DNA of 64,000 nucleotides, taken from positions 62,001 through 126,000 of the forward strand of contig JAJVIM010000009.1 of the NCBI GenBank assembly GCA_022071955.1, written 5' to 3'. This document shows positions 34,114 through 43,481 of this stretch, piece by piece. The stretch is from Anaerolineae bacterium (GTDB taxonomy: Bacteria; Chloroflexota; Anaerolineae; 4572-78; J111). The notes beneath the pieces were generated by a model that searched no databases, was not told where the DNA came from, and saw only the letters and a program-made list of their open reading frames with translations. A program made the position numbers and the translations under genes. Each line of letters starts with the position of its first letter. The first letter of the stretch is position 1.

Positions 34114-35790
34114 GTGGCCAAACGATTGCCCAATTGGCCGGGCTGGTGGGCGCTGGGGCTGGCCGCAATTTTGCTGCTCTACGCCGCGCTGAGCCTGCCC
34201 CAGCTAACCCTGCCCGGTCTGCACTACGACGAAGCCTTTGAAGCGGTACCCGCGCTGCAACTGCTGCTCGGCCGGCCGGTAACCGCCTTTCGCGGCAGCG
34301 GGCTGGCGCTGGGCGGCACCCTCTTCCCGCTGATGACCCAGGATTACATTGGCGCGCTCAACCTGTACGCCGCCCTGCCGTTTATCGCCGTGCTGGGGCC
34401 AACCCCGGCCGCACTGCGGTTAATGTCGATTGGTTTTGGCGCGGTCACGCTGCTGTTCACTTTTGGGCTGGCTCGACGGCTCGCCGGCAGCTACGGCGCG
34501 GGGCTGGCGGCCGCGCTGCTGCTGGCGGTGGACCCCACATTTATCTTTTGGAACCGGCAAGGCGTGTTTGTAACCAACATCACCGCCACAATTGGCGTGG
34601 CCGCGGCCTACTGCTGGGCGCGGCGCTGGCCGGCCGGCTCGGTTGGCTGGAGCATCGCCGGCGCGTTTTTGCTGGGGCTGGGGCTGTACGCCAAATTTCT
34701 CTTTTTGTGGCTCATCTTTGCGCTGGTGGGCGCGGTGGTGCTGCTCAACCTGCCGTGGCTGCTGCACAACCGAAGCCAACTGCCGGCGCTGGCCAAAAAA
34801 TTTGCCCCGGAAGCGGCGCTGGCCGCCGGCGCGTTTTTGCTTGGCTGCTGGCCTTTGTTAGTTTACAACCTGCAAACCGGCGGCACACTGCTCAGCATCA
34901 GCCAGAATGCCGGCACCTCTTACTACGGCGTCAACAATCTGAACGTGATGACCAACCTCGCCGCCCGGTTGGGGCAGTTTGTGTTAGTGCTCAACGGCGG
35001 GCATTTGTGGTATTTGGGGCGGGTTATCGCCAACCCCATCGCCCCGATTGGTTTTGGCGTGCTGGTCGTATTAATAGTCATTTTCGCTATGCGAAGGCAA
35101 TCGATCCTGCAAAATCCCGGCCATTTCTCCTCCGCCAAAATCGGGTTGTTTCCGCTGCTGGTCATCGTTTTGGTGATTTTGGCCAGCATTGGCACGGTGT
35201 CGGCGCTGTGGGTGACTCACTTTGCGGTTTTGATGCCCTGGCCGGCGCTGGCGCTGGCTGTCGGCGGCTGGTTTGTGCTGCAAAACCAGCCGCGCCCAAT
35301 TTTGGCGGGAGTGAGCATCGGGCTGGCTGCGCTGGTTGTTTCAAACCTGATAACCGTGGCGGCCTATCACCGGGCGCTGGCCGAAAGCGGCGGCCTCAGC
35401 GCCCACTCGGACGCCATTTACGATTTGAGCCGCTGGCTCGATGAGCACGCCGCCGGCACGGTGGTGGCGATGGATTGGGGGCTGGCCGCGCCGGTGGTCT
35501 ATCTGACCGACGGCCGGGTCAACGCCGTGGAAGTATTTGGCTACCAGTGGCAGCCCGACGCCCAACTCACCGGGCGGCTGGAAAATTTTATCCGCCAGCC
35601 GGAAACGCTGTACCTGTGGCGCGCCCCCGACGAAATCATTTTTGATCGCAGCAGCCAGTTCAAGGCGCTGTACCGGCCGCAAAATCTGGAAGAGACCATC
35701 GAAGAGGCCTTTTACGAGCGCAGCGGCCGGCCGATTTTGGGCGTTACCCGGCTGGTGGCCACAGGCACCGCCGCCAATCCACCCCGGTAA
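34114..35790 (+). CDS. GT-C membrane glycosyltransferase (PMT_2/ArnT-like)
   Basis: 558 residues, GTG start at 34114, two bases after the previous stop; GAGGAG within the end of the FecR gene serves as ribosome site. About 11 membrane segments. The first external loop has the acidic signature HYDEAFEAVPAL (catalytic Asp/Glu in PMT/ArnT proteins), and LDPTF-like segment VDPTFIFWNRQGVF follows. It likely transfers a sugar from a polyprenyl-phosphate donor to a surface acceptor. C-terminal soluble tail of about 130 residues. Confidence 0.87.
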   Translation: MAKRLPNWPGWWALGLAAILLLYAALSLPQLTLPGLHYDEAFEAVPALQLLLGRPVTAFRGSGLALGGTLFPLMTQDYIGALNLYAALPFIAVLGPTPAALRLMSIGFGAVTLLFTFGLARRLAGSYGAGLAAALLLAVDPTFIFWNRQGVFVTNITATIGVAAAYCWARRWPAGSVGWSIAGAFLLGLGLYAKFLFLWLIFALVGAVVLLNLPWLLHNRSQLPALAKKFAPEAALAAGAFLLGCWPLLVYNLQTGGTLLSISQNAGTSYYGVNNLNVMTNLAARLGQFVLVLNGGHLWYLGRVIANPIAPIGFGVLVVLIVIFAMRRQSILQNPGHFSSAKIGLFPLLVIVLVILASIGTVSALWVTHFAVLMPWPALALAVGGWFVLQNQPRPILAGVSIGLAALVVSNLITVAAYHRALAESGGLSAHSDAIYDLSRWLDEHAAGTVVAMDWGLAAPVVYLTDGRVNAVEVFGYQWQPDAQLTGRLENFIRQPETLYLWRAPDEIIFDRSSQFKALYRPQNLEETIEEAFYERSGRPILGVTRLVATGTAANPPR

Positions 35791-35802
35791 TCGCCCGGTA
35801 AA

Positions 35803-35832
35803 TTGACTTTGAGATTGCAACTGGGGTATATT
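35803..35832 (+). promoter_or_regulatory. promoter candidate of the GAF-PP2C gene
   Basis: TTGACT (35803-35808), 18 bases, TATATT (35827-35832), 18 bases before the ATG at 35851, which has CGAGGAA as its ribosome site. Confidence 0.6.
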
Positions 35833-35850
35833 TCAACGAGGAATCCAGCA

Positions 35851-37653
35851 ATGACCCACAAACTCCTCACCCAAAATCTAATCACGCTCAACCAGATTGT
35901 TGAGTCGTTGAACCGGGCGGTTGACGTGCGGCAGGCGCTCGATTTTGCGCTGGTCCGGCTCATCGATTTGATGGGGCTGGAAACCGGCTGGATTTTTCTC
36001 AGAGACGAAACCGCGCAGAATCGCTGGGCCGGCAAGGGCTACGTGCTGGCCGCTTACCACAACCTGCCGCCGGCAATGGGCATCAACCGGGCGCGAGCCT
36101 GGAAAGGCGGCTGCGACTGCCAGGCTTTGTGCGCCCGGGGTGCGCTGACGGCCGCTTTTAACGAGGTGCGTTGCAGCCGCCTGCAAAACGCCCCCGGCGA
36201 GCGGCACGAACTGGCCGTTCACGCCTCGGCGCCGCTGCGCGCCGGCGACGAAATTTTGGGTATTCTCAATGTCGCCGCCCCGGATTGGGAGTCGTTTAGC
36301 GAAGAAGCGCTGATCCTGCTGGCCAATGTTGGCAGCCAGATTGGCATTGCTCTGGAACGGGCGCGCCTGTTTGAAATGCTCAAAGAGCAGCGCATTCATG
36401 AACAGGCGGTGCTGCTGGATTTATCGAACCAGCTTTTGAGCCGCCCCAAACTGGAAGAATTGATGGCCTATCTGGTTGAAGAGGTGCCGCGCCTGCTGGG
36501 GGTTGACGCGTGCGCCATTTTATTGCCGGACGAGGACGACCCGTCGCAACTGGTTTTTTCGGCGGCCAGCGGCTGGATTGACAACCCGGTCACATCGCAG
36601 CGCTGTGTGCCGGCCACCGAGCGTAGCGGATCGGGTTGGGTAATGCTCAACCAGGAACCGCTGCTAATTGAGGATTTTGAAAACGGCGACCCGACGCCGT
36701 GGAACGCGCCCTGGTTTTATAACGAAGGCTTTCGGGGGCAAACGGTTGTCCCGCTGATTGTTGAAAGTCGCTCAATTGGGACGCTAATTATCAATTCCAG
36801 AACGCCGCGCCGGCTCAGCGACGACGAACTCAATTTGCTGCAATTGATGGCCAACCAGGCCGCCATCGCTATTGAAAACGCGCGCCTGCATCAGGAAGAG
36901 ATCAAACGGCAGCGCATGGAAGATGAACTGGCGGTGGGCCAGCAAATCCAGCTCAGCCTCCTGCCCAACGGCCACCCGGAGGCCGACGGCTGGGATTTTG
37001 CCTCCATTTACCAGCCCTCGCAGTTGGTGGGTGGCGATTTTTACGACTTTTTCCAACTGGCCGGCGACCCCAACCAGCTTGGGTTGGTCATTGCCGATGT
37101 TTCCGGCAAGGGTGTGCCGGCGGCGCTGTTTATGGCGCTGAGCCGCTCGATCATCCGCACCAAATCGATGAGCGGGCGGCATCCGGCCGGGGTACTGCGC
37201 CGGGCCAACACGCTCATTTACAAAGACACTCGCTCAAAACTTTTTTTGACCGCCTTTTACGCCACGCTTGATCTGCAATCCGGCTGGATGGCCTATTCCA
37301 ACGCCGGCCACAACTACCCTATGTGGCTGCGGGCCGAAACCGGCAAAGTGACCGAGCTGGTGGCTCGCGGCACAATTATGGGTGCGTTTGAGCAAATCGA
37401 TCTGGAAGAGTCGGAGATCGATATTGCCCCGGGCGATATGATCATTTTTTACACGGATGGAGTCACCGAGGCAATGAATGCCAAAGAGGAATTATTTGGC
37501 GAGGAGCGGCTGCAAAGCGTCATCGAGGCCCGGCCTCACGCCGGCGCACAGGAAATGCTCGATGCGATTGTGGCCGCCGTGAATGAGTACACCGACGAAA
37601 CACCGCAGGCCGACGATTTCACCATTTTTATTGTGAAACGGCTGCCGGAGTAA
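35851..37653 (+). CDS. GAF-GAF-SpoIIE serine phosphatase (RsbU/P-like)
   Basis: 600 residues from ATG at 35851. Two GAF domains (about 15-180 and 195-355), the first with a cysteine-rich loop (GGCDCQALCARGA), then a PP2C/SpoIIE domain at 375-600 with metal-binding Asp in GGDFYDFF, VIADVSGKGVPAALFMAL, NAGHNYP and YTDGVTEAMN, and ADDFTIFIVKR at the end. These enzymes dephosphorylate STAS anti-anti-sigma proteins in partner-switch pathways. The cluster of cysteines in GAF1 could bind a metal or sense redox (inference). Its STAS partner could be the product at 63480-63833. Confidence 0.92.
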   Translation: MTHKLLTQNLITLNQIVESLNRAVDVRQALDFALVRLIDLMGLETGWIFLRDETAQNRWAGKGYVLAAYHNLPPAMGINRARAWKGGCDCQALCARGALTAAFNEVRCSRLQNAPGERHELAVHASAPLRAGDEILGILNVAAPDWESFSEEALILLANVGSQIGIALERARLFEMLKEQRIHEQAVLLDLSNQLLSRPKLEELMAYLVEEVPRLLGVDACAILLPDEDDPSQLVFSAASGWIDNPVTSQRCVPATERSGSGWVMLNQEPLLIEDFENGDPTPWNAPWFYNEGFRGQTVVPLIVESRSIGTLIINSRTPRRLSDDELNLLQLMANQAAIAIENARLHQEEIKRQRMEDELAVGQQIQLSLLPNGHPEADGWDFASIYQPSQLVGGDFYDFFQLAGDPNQLGLVIADVSGKGVPAALFMALSRSIIRTKSMSGRHPAGVLRRANTLIYKDTRSKLFLTAFYATLDLQSGWMAYSNAGHNYPMWLRAETGKVTELVARGTIMGAFEQIDLEESEIDIAPGDMIIFYTDGVTEAMNAKEELFGEERLQSVIEARPHAGAQEMLDAIVAAVNEYTDETPQADDFTIFIVKRLPE

Positions 37654-37669
37654 CACGATTTTCAACCGC

Positions 37670-38140
37670 TCACGCGTTTAGCGAAGCTGTTGGGCCAGCA
37701 GTTCGACCTACTTCCGGCGGGGTTAGCGGAGGCCGGTAGTTGATGCTGGAATAAATCTTATCAACCAGATCATCCTGGTCAAAATTTTTCTTTTCGATGA
37801 TGAAACTGGGCGCAAAACGATAGGCCGACAGCCGTTTTAACCACTCGCTGCAGCCGCTGACAATAATGATTTTTACATCCCGATGCCAGCGCCAGATTTG
37901 CTCGGCCAGCCGCAGCCCATCCATATTGTAGGGCACGCCGGATAAATTAACATCAAGAATCAGCACATCGGGCCGGCAGCATTTGGCCTGGCGCAGGGCA
38001 TCGCGTGGATTGGCCGCAATCATCACATTAAACGGCTCATCGCGCAAAAAGCGGCGGAAACTCCGCTGCCAGCTTGGGAAATCTTCGATCACCAGAATAT
38101 TGTACTGTTGGTTTTTGGGCACAGATTGCAAACTAGTCAT
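37670..38140 (-). CDS. receiver-only response regulator
   Basis: 156 residues. Receiver domain with acidic pair in LVIEDFP (one of the usual two Asp is Phe-adjacent: ED), phospho-acceptor D in VLILDVNLSG, and the conserved Lys region IIEKKNFDQDD. There is no output domain. Its ATG overlaps the stop of the kinase at 38133-40541 by 8 bases (translational coupling), so they are a kinase/regulator pair. A proline-rich tail ends the protein. Confidence 0.85.
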   Translation of the reverse strand: MTSLQSVPKNQQYNILVIEDFPSWQRSFRRFLRDEPFNVMIAANPRDALRQAKCCRPDVLILDVNLSGVPYNMDGLRLAEQIWRWHRDVKIIIVSGCSEWLKRLSAYRFAPSFIIEKKNFDQDDLVDKIYSSINYRPPLTPPEVGRTAGPTASLNA

Positions 38141-40541
38141 CTTCTCCGCCTTGTTGTTCCAGGCTGTTCAGCCCGGAAATCGGTAACCTCACCAAAAATT
38201 TGCAGCCTCGTTTGACGTTATTAACATATTGAATTCTGCCCCCCCAGCGCTTCAAAAAGGTGTCGCACCACCACAGGCCGTAGCCAAGCCCATCTTTACG
38301 GCCGCTAACACCCAGTTTGAAAATATCCGCGGGATCGAGGTGTTCCGGCAACCCCGAACCGCTATCCTGCACGGTCACCAGCACCCACTGGCCATCTTTT
38401 GACAGCCGGCTGGTAAATTTGATCACGCCACGAACCTGATCTTTCATCGCCTGCAACGCATTGTTGAGCAGATTTTCAAAGACCAATTCCAGTTGATGCG
38501 TAGCCAGAATGGGCGGCACCGGCTGCAAATCTTCGATGATGATAGCGTTGATCATATTAGACCGTTTTTCTTGCAGCACGTGCAAAATACACTCATTTAC
38601 ATCAATGAGTTCCTGCTCGGAGGACTGGAACGGTTTTTTAATGTTTTCGGCCATCGCCAGGGTGGCATCGGCATTGGTCAGCATATCGACCAACATCTCG
38701 TTTAGTTCAGCAAACTTGAGTTTATCCTGTGCATGCTGGCGCATCATATATTTTAAATCGGCCCGGATAGCGCCAACCCAGTTGTTAATACTGTGAACCA
38801 TGTTGCTGGCCATATCACCCATCGCCACCACCTGAGACACGTTGGCCAACCGTTCCCGGATGTCGCGTTCCGTTTTAAACTGATAGGCGTTGCGGATGGC
38901 AATTGCCGCCTGAACAGCAATTTGCTCCAGCAAATCCAGAGATTGCGAGTTAAATACCTCATCCTGTTGGCTGGCGATATTCAACACACCGATTAGCTCG
39001 TTATTGAGCGAAATTGTGGTGCCCAGCAGCGACCGCGGCCCCGGCCCGATATTGGCCACCGCCGGCGGAGAATTATCTCTCAGGTAGCGGTTGTTTTTTA
39101 ACAGCAGTTCCTTTATCTGCTTTATCTCTGGCAATGGCTGATGGTTGAGCAAATCAACCAACCCCGGCTGCACAATGCATTGCGAGTCGCCTGTTTCTGG
39201 GTAACTGACCTGCTGCACCAGATCGGTGGCGTATTTGCCGGCCAGCACAACCTGGCTGTAATCCGCGCCGGTTAGCTCCAACACACCGTTAAGGATATGC
39301 CTTAGCACAATTTCCAAATCCAGCGAAGAATTAATCATGCGCTCAATGCGGCGCAACTGCTCCAGCTCGGCTTCCCGCCGCTGCAAACTCTGGTACACCT
39401 GGTGGTAGTGAATTGAATTTTGCAGAGCGATGGCGGCGTGGGTGGCAAAAAAATTCAAAGAGTCCAAATCGGTGGCAGAGATTTCTTCTTTCTCTGTTCC
39501 GGCGCACAACACGCCCAAAACTTTGTACTCTACTTTCAACGGGATTGTGGCAAATGTTTTTACCCGGCAGCTTTCTTGAATATAAGCGCACAGGTCGTGA
39601 TCCGCCACCGGCTGAAACAGGTCGTGGAGTTTGTGGGTTACATTGGCCGCGCCCGTTAAACAGGTTTGCACCGCCAGATTCTTGCGATCTTCCGCCAGCG
39701 AAACGGACCGGCCAATAATCTGCACGCCGAGCAACTGCTCGGCCAAATCCCAGTTTTGATGGTGATAGAAATCGCTAAACGCGATGGCCTGCACCGGCAG
39801 CGTCTGTCGTTCCTCATCAACAACCGCCAGGACCGCGGCAGTATATTCCAGTCCCTCAACCACACCGCGCACCACTTTATCAAACACATCGTGGACTCCC
39901 CCGGTTTGAGACTGGAGTTCGGGCACAATGTGGTGCATGTGCGCCACTTGCGAATATATTCGGGCGTCGGCCTGGCTTCTGGCAGCCTTTTCATGTTGGA
40001 ATGCCCGGCCAATGGCTACAGCCAATTGTGAGGCCAGCATTTTAAAAACTGTGGTGACCTCTGGATCATCAAACGCATATTTTTCCTGGCAGCCAATACT
40101 CAGCACCCCAACAATGCGGTCATCCTGTTGCAGCGGTAAATGCAGCTCAGATCGAACGGCGGGATTATCGGCCGGGAAAAAACCTGGCTCGTCAACCGCC
40201 AGATCACCAATGCAAATCACCGCTTGCCGCCGGGCGGCCCGGTGCGGCAGGCTGGCAAAATTATCGGGCAGGCAGCTCTGCGTGGCCTGGGGTTGACCGG
40301 CGGTAGACTGAATTTTCAGCATAAATTTCTGCTGGTCACTGTCAAGCAGTTGCAGAGTCACCTGATCGTAACCCAGCTTTTGGCGCAGCAACTGGGTGGC
40401 GGTTTCCACCAGTTCATCCAAATCGGCAATAGCACCGACCTGGCTGGTAATTTCGGCGGTAACTTGAATCAGCGTATCGAGATTGAGTTTGAATTGAGGC
40501 GATGTTAAAACGTCATCCTCGACTAAAGTTTCATCGCGCAT
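38133..40541 (-). CDS. soluble triple-GAF sensor histidine kinase
   Basis: 802 residues, no membrane segment. Three GAF domains (about 15-170, 185-365, 385-560), then a diverged H-box (MVHSINNWVGAIRADLKYM; candidate acceptor His within MGDMASNMVHS) and an ATPase domain with N-box NLLNNALQAM and G-boxes DSGSGLP and GLGYGLWW. The ATPase part resembles NtrB-like kinases. It partners with the receiver-only protein downstream. The promoter candidate at 40602-40631 drives it, divergent from the FHA-ABC gene. Confidence 0.9.
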   Translation of the reverse strand: MRDETLVEDDVLTSPQFKLNLDTLIQVTAEITSQVGAIADLDELVETATQLLRQKLGYDQVTLQLLDSDQQKFMLKIQSTAGQPQATQSCLPDNFASLPHRAARRQAVICIGDLAVDEPGFFPADNPAVRSELHLPLQQDDRIVGVLSIGCQEKYAFDDPEVTTVFKMLASQLAVAIGRAFQHEKAARSQADARIYSQVAHMHHIVPELQSQTGGVHDVFDKVVRGVVEGLEYTAAVLAVVDEERQTLPVQAIAFSDFYHHQNWDLAEQLLGVQIIGRSVSLAEDRKNLAVQTCLTGAANVTHKLHDLFQPVADHDLCAYIQESCRVKTFATIPLKVEYKVLGVLCAGTEKEEISATDLDSLNFFATHAAIALQNSIHYHQVYQSLQRREAELEQLRRIERMINSSLDLEIVLRHILNGVLELTGADYSQVVLAGKYATDLVQQVSYPETGDSQCIVQPGLVDLLNHQPLPEIKQIKELLLKNNRYLRDNSPPAVANIGPGPRSLLGTTISLNNELIGVLNIASQQDEVFNSQSLDLLEQIAVQAAIAIRNAYQFKTERDIRERLANVSQVVAMGDMASNMVHSINNWVGAIRADLKYMMRQHAQDKLKFAELNEMLVDMLTNADATLAMAENIKKPFQSSEQELIDVNECILHVLQEKRSNMINAIIIEDLQPVPPILATHQLELVFENLLNNALQAMKDQVRGVIKFTSRLSKDGQWVLVTVQDSGSGLPEHLDPADIFKLGVSGRKDGLGYGLWWCDTFLKRWGGRIQYVNNVKRGCKFLVRLPISGLNSLEQQGGEDD

Positions 40542-40601
40542 TGTGGCATCCGGATTAATATTGTGGTTTATACTTTAACTTTTTTAACATTTTTAACAGC
40601 C

Positions 40602-40631
40602 ATTATAACATACTCTTTATGTCGATTACAA
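40602..40631 (-). promoter_or_regulatory. promoter candidate of the triple-GAF kinase
   Basis: Minus strand TTGTAA (40631-40626), 18 bases, TATAAT (40607-40602), about 60 bases before the ATG. Confidence 0.55.
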
Positions 40632-40763
40632 GACGCCACATATTGTGGTAACTAACCCGGTTTATACAAAATAACGGAGGTAACTAGACATAACAAAAAT
40701 TTACTTAACATAATTATTTTGCCATAACAACAGATTTTTAAGGCGAATTGGGCCATTAGCCAA

Positions 40764-40793
40764 TTGATTACCGTTGCAAACCGGTGTTATAAT
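40764..40793 (+). promoter_or_regulatory. promoter candidate of the FHA-ABC operon
   Basis: TTGATT (40764-40769), 18 bases, TATAAT (40788-40793), 32 bases before the ATG at 40826, which has GGGGGAA as ribosome site. It is divergent from the kinase promoter at 40602-40631; the gap between them is AT-rich and holds no gene. Confidence 0.6.
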
Positions 40794-40825
40794 GGGGTAC
40801 TTGTGCAGCGTTACCGGGGGAATCA

Positions 40826-43468
40826 ATGACAAACTCAATCTCAAACTGTCCTCACTGTGGCAAAAAACTTAACCGGCCCGATGCCTCTTTTTGCACTAAC
40901 TGTGGCACGCCCCTCAAAGCGCCCGCCGGCAGCGTAATGCCGACCGTCCACGGTGGTTCGCTGGCCAAAATTGTGGTGCAAATTCCCGGCGAGGAAACCC
41001 GCGAAGAATTTCTCCCCAAAGCCAAAACCACGCTGGGCCGCAGCCCGGCTAACACCATCCAGGTGCTCTCGCGCATTGTTTCCGGCCAGCACGCTCTCAT
41101 CGACCTGACCCGCAACGGCCACACTATCACCGATTTGAACAGCACCAACGGCACGTTTGTTAACGGCAAGCGGCTCGCGCCCAACCAGCCGCATCTGCTG
41201 GCCGCCAACGACATCATTCGCTTCAGCGACTCGCTCGGCAATTCGGCCAGCCTTACCTACTTTGCCCCCTCGGGCTTCTCAGACATCCTCAACGTTGACA
41301 TTACCCGGCCCTTCACCCTGACCGAGCCGGTGGCCTACATTGGCCGCAACCCGGAAGCCGCCTTTGCCCTCGATCACCCGGCTGTGTCGTGGTACCACGC
41401 CCGGGTCCGCCGCAAGGGCGATAGTTTTGCCATCGAAGATTTGAGCAGCCACAACGGCACGTTTGTTAACGGCACGCAACTGCACCAGCGGCAGGAACAC
41501 CAGCTTGTTCGCGGCGATGTGGTCCAGATTGGGCCGTTCAATCTGGTTTACCAGGGCGATGGCTCGTTTGTGCCATTTTCCGCGGAACGCAACTTTCGGC
41601 TGGAAGCCATTCAGCTTGAAAAAAGTTACACCGGTGGCCGGCTGCTGGCCCCGAAAAGCAAAACCGTCCTCAAAAATTTTGATCTCGTCATCAACCCCCG
41701 CGAATTTGTGGCCGTGGTCGGCGGCAGCGGCACCGGCAAAAGCACGCTGCTCAAAGCCATCAGCGGGGTGAGTCCGGCCAGCCGGGGCACAGTGCTCATC
41801 AACGGCGATAACCTGTACACCAATTTTAGCCTGTACCGCACCTTGCTGGGCTACGTGCCGCAGGACGACATCATCCATTTGGAGCTGCCGGTAAAACCGG
41901 CCCTCCGTTACGCCGCCCGGCTGCGCCTGCCCGACGCCGCCGAGTCCGAAATAGAAAGCCGCATCGAGGCGGTGCTGCGCAAAGTGGGCCTGTCTGAACA
42001 CACCGACACGCTGGTGCGCGACCTGAGCGGCGGCCAGCGCAAACGGGTGAGCATCGCCGTGGAATTGCTGGCCGAACCGTGGCTCTTCTTTTTGGATGAA
42101 CCGACCTCTGGCCTGGACCCCGGCCTGGAAAAACTGATGATGGACACGCTGCGCCAGCTCGCTGATGAAGGCCGGACAATTGTGCTGGTAACGCACGCCA
42201 CCCACAATATTTTGAGCAACTGCGATCAGGTGGTGTTTATGGCCCCCGGCGGCCAACTGGCCTATTTTGGCCCGCCCGATCAGGCCACCACTTTTTTCGG
42301 GGTCGATGACTTTGCCGATATTTACACCCGGTTGGCCCAAACACTCGCTCCCACCGAGGCCGCCGCCGTGCCACCGCCCATCGAACCTGAATTTAAACAG
42401 GCTGCCCCCACCACCGAAATTGCGGCCGGGCCGCTGTGGGCCAGCCACTATCGCAGCTCAGCCTATCACCAAACCTACATTGCCAACCGCCAAAGCGGCG
42501 AGGTGGCCCGCCCGCTGGCCGCTTCCGCCCGCCGCGCCACGCTCGGGCTGCGGGGGCAGGTGCGCCAGTTTGGCGTACTCTCGCGCCGCTACCTGGATTT
42601 GATCTGGCACGACCGGCTGAGCCTGGGCGTGCTGCTGGCGGTGATGCCGATCATCGGCCTGTTACTGCTGCTCATTACGGATAGCGGCGCGCTGGTGGGC
42701 CACACCGCCGCTCAGATTGAGGCGTTTCTGGCGGCGGACGGCATCTACACCGTGGCCGATCAGGCCCAAACGCTGCTGTTTATGATGGCGCTGGCGGCCA
42801 ATCTGCTGGGCGTGTTTGGCGCTTCGTTTGAAATTATCAAAGAGGCGGCCATTTATCGCCGCGAGCGAATGGTCAATTTAAAGCTGCTGCCCTATTTTGC
42901 TTCCAAATTTGTGGTGCTGGGCGCGTTTGCCCTGCTCCAGTGTTTGCTGCTGCTGGTGGTGCTGGCGCTGCACGCGCGCTACCCCGGCAGCGGGTTGATG
43001 GTTTGGGCCCCGCTGGAATATTACTTTACGCTGGTGTTTACCGCCCTGGCCAGCGTGGCGTTGGGGCTGTTCCTGTCGGCGCTGGCGGCCTCGCGGAATG
43101 CGGTTATCTACCTGATTTTACTGGTGCTCTTTGCCCAGATTGTCTTTTCCGGGGCAATCTTCCGCCTGTCGCCGCTGGTGCAGCCGCTATCGTGGTTCAC
43201 CATCACCCGCTGGTCGCTGGAGGCGCTGGGCGGCAGCACTCACATGGCCGCCCTCAACGAGCAGGGGCGAGTACGGGTTGAACAGAAAGTTGATTTTGGC
43301 CGCGGCCAGCAAAAGGTAGTACAGGATGCGCCCACCGCGCTCGATTTTTACATTTCTTATCCGGCTAACGCCGCCGGACTGCTCTCGCGCTGGCTGTTTC
43401 TGTGGACGCACACCGCTTTGTGGAGCGGGCTGGCGTTGTGGTTACTAAAACGAAAAGACCAAATTTAA
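40826..43468 (+). CDS. zinc-ribbon / FHA-FHA / ABC transporter, half-transporter of the ABCG type
   Basis: 880 residues. Residues 5-30: zinc ribbon (CPHCGKK...CTNCGTP). Residues about 65-140 and 165-245: two FHA domains (TTLGRSPANTI, SGQHALI, NSTNGTFVNG; YIGRNPEAAF, YHARVRR, SSHNGTFVNG), which bind phosphothreonine. Residues about 255-490: ABC ATPase (GGSGTGKST, LSGGQRKRVS, FFLDEPTSGLD). Residues about 590-880: six membrane segments of the ABC2 type. ATP-binding part before membrane part is the ABCG order. Proteins of this build occur in Chloroflexota, Cyanobacteria and other groups with many Ser/Thr kinases; the substrate is unknown. The protease gene follows after 13 bases. Confidence 0.92.
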   Translation: MTNSISNCPHCGKKLNRPDASFCTNCGTPLKAPAGSVMPTVHGGSLAKIVVQIPGEETREEFLPKAKTTLGRSPANTIQVLSRIVSGQHALIDLTRNGHTITDLNSTNGTFVNGKRLAPNQPHLLAANDIIRFSDSLGNSASLTYFAPSGFSDILNVDITRPFTLTEPVAYIGRNPEAAFALDHPAVSWYHARVRRKGDSFAIEDLSSHNGTFVNGTQLHQRQEHQLVRGDVVQIGPFNLVYQGDGSFVPFSAERNFRLEAIQLEKSYTGGRLLAPKSKTVLKNFDLVINPREFVAVVGGSGTGKSTLLKAISGVSPASRGTVLINGDNLYTNFSLYRTLLGYVPQDDIIHLELPVKPALRYAARLRLPDAAESEIESRIEAVLRKVGLSEHTDTLVRDLSGGQRKRVSIAVELLAEPWLFFLDEPTSGLDPGLEKLMMDTLRQLADEGRTIVLVTHATHNILSNCDQVVFMAPGGQLAYFGPPDQATTFFGVDDFADIYTRLAQTLAPTEAAAVPPPIEPEFKQAAPTTEIAAGPLWASHYRSSAYHQTYIANRQSGEVARPLAASARRATLGLRGQVRQFGVLSRRYLDLIWHDRLSLGVLLAVMPIIGLLLLLITDSGALVGHTAAQIEAFLAADGIYTVADQAQTLLFMMALAANLLGVFGASFEIIKEAAIYRRERMVNLKLLPYFASKFVVLGAFALLQCLLLLVVLALHARYPGSGLMVWAPLEYYFTLVFTALASVALGLFLSALAASRNAVIYLILLVLFAQIVFSGAIFRLSPLVQPLSWFTITRWSLEALGGSTHMAALNEQGRVRVEQKVDFGRGQQKVVQDAPTALDFYISYPANAAGLLSRWLFLWTHTALWSGLALWLLKRKDQI

Positions 43469-43481
43469 GCTGAGGTGACGC

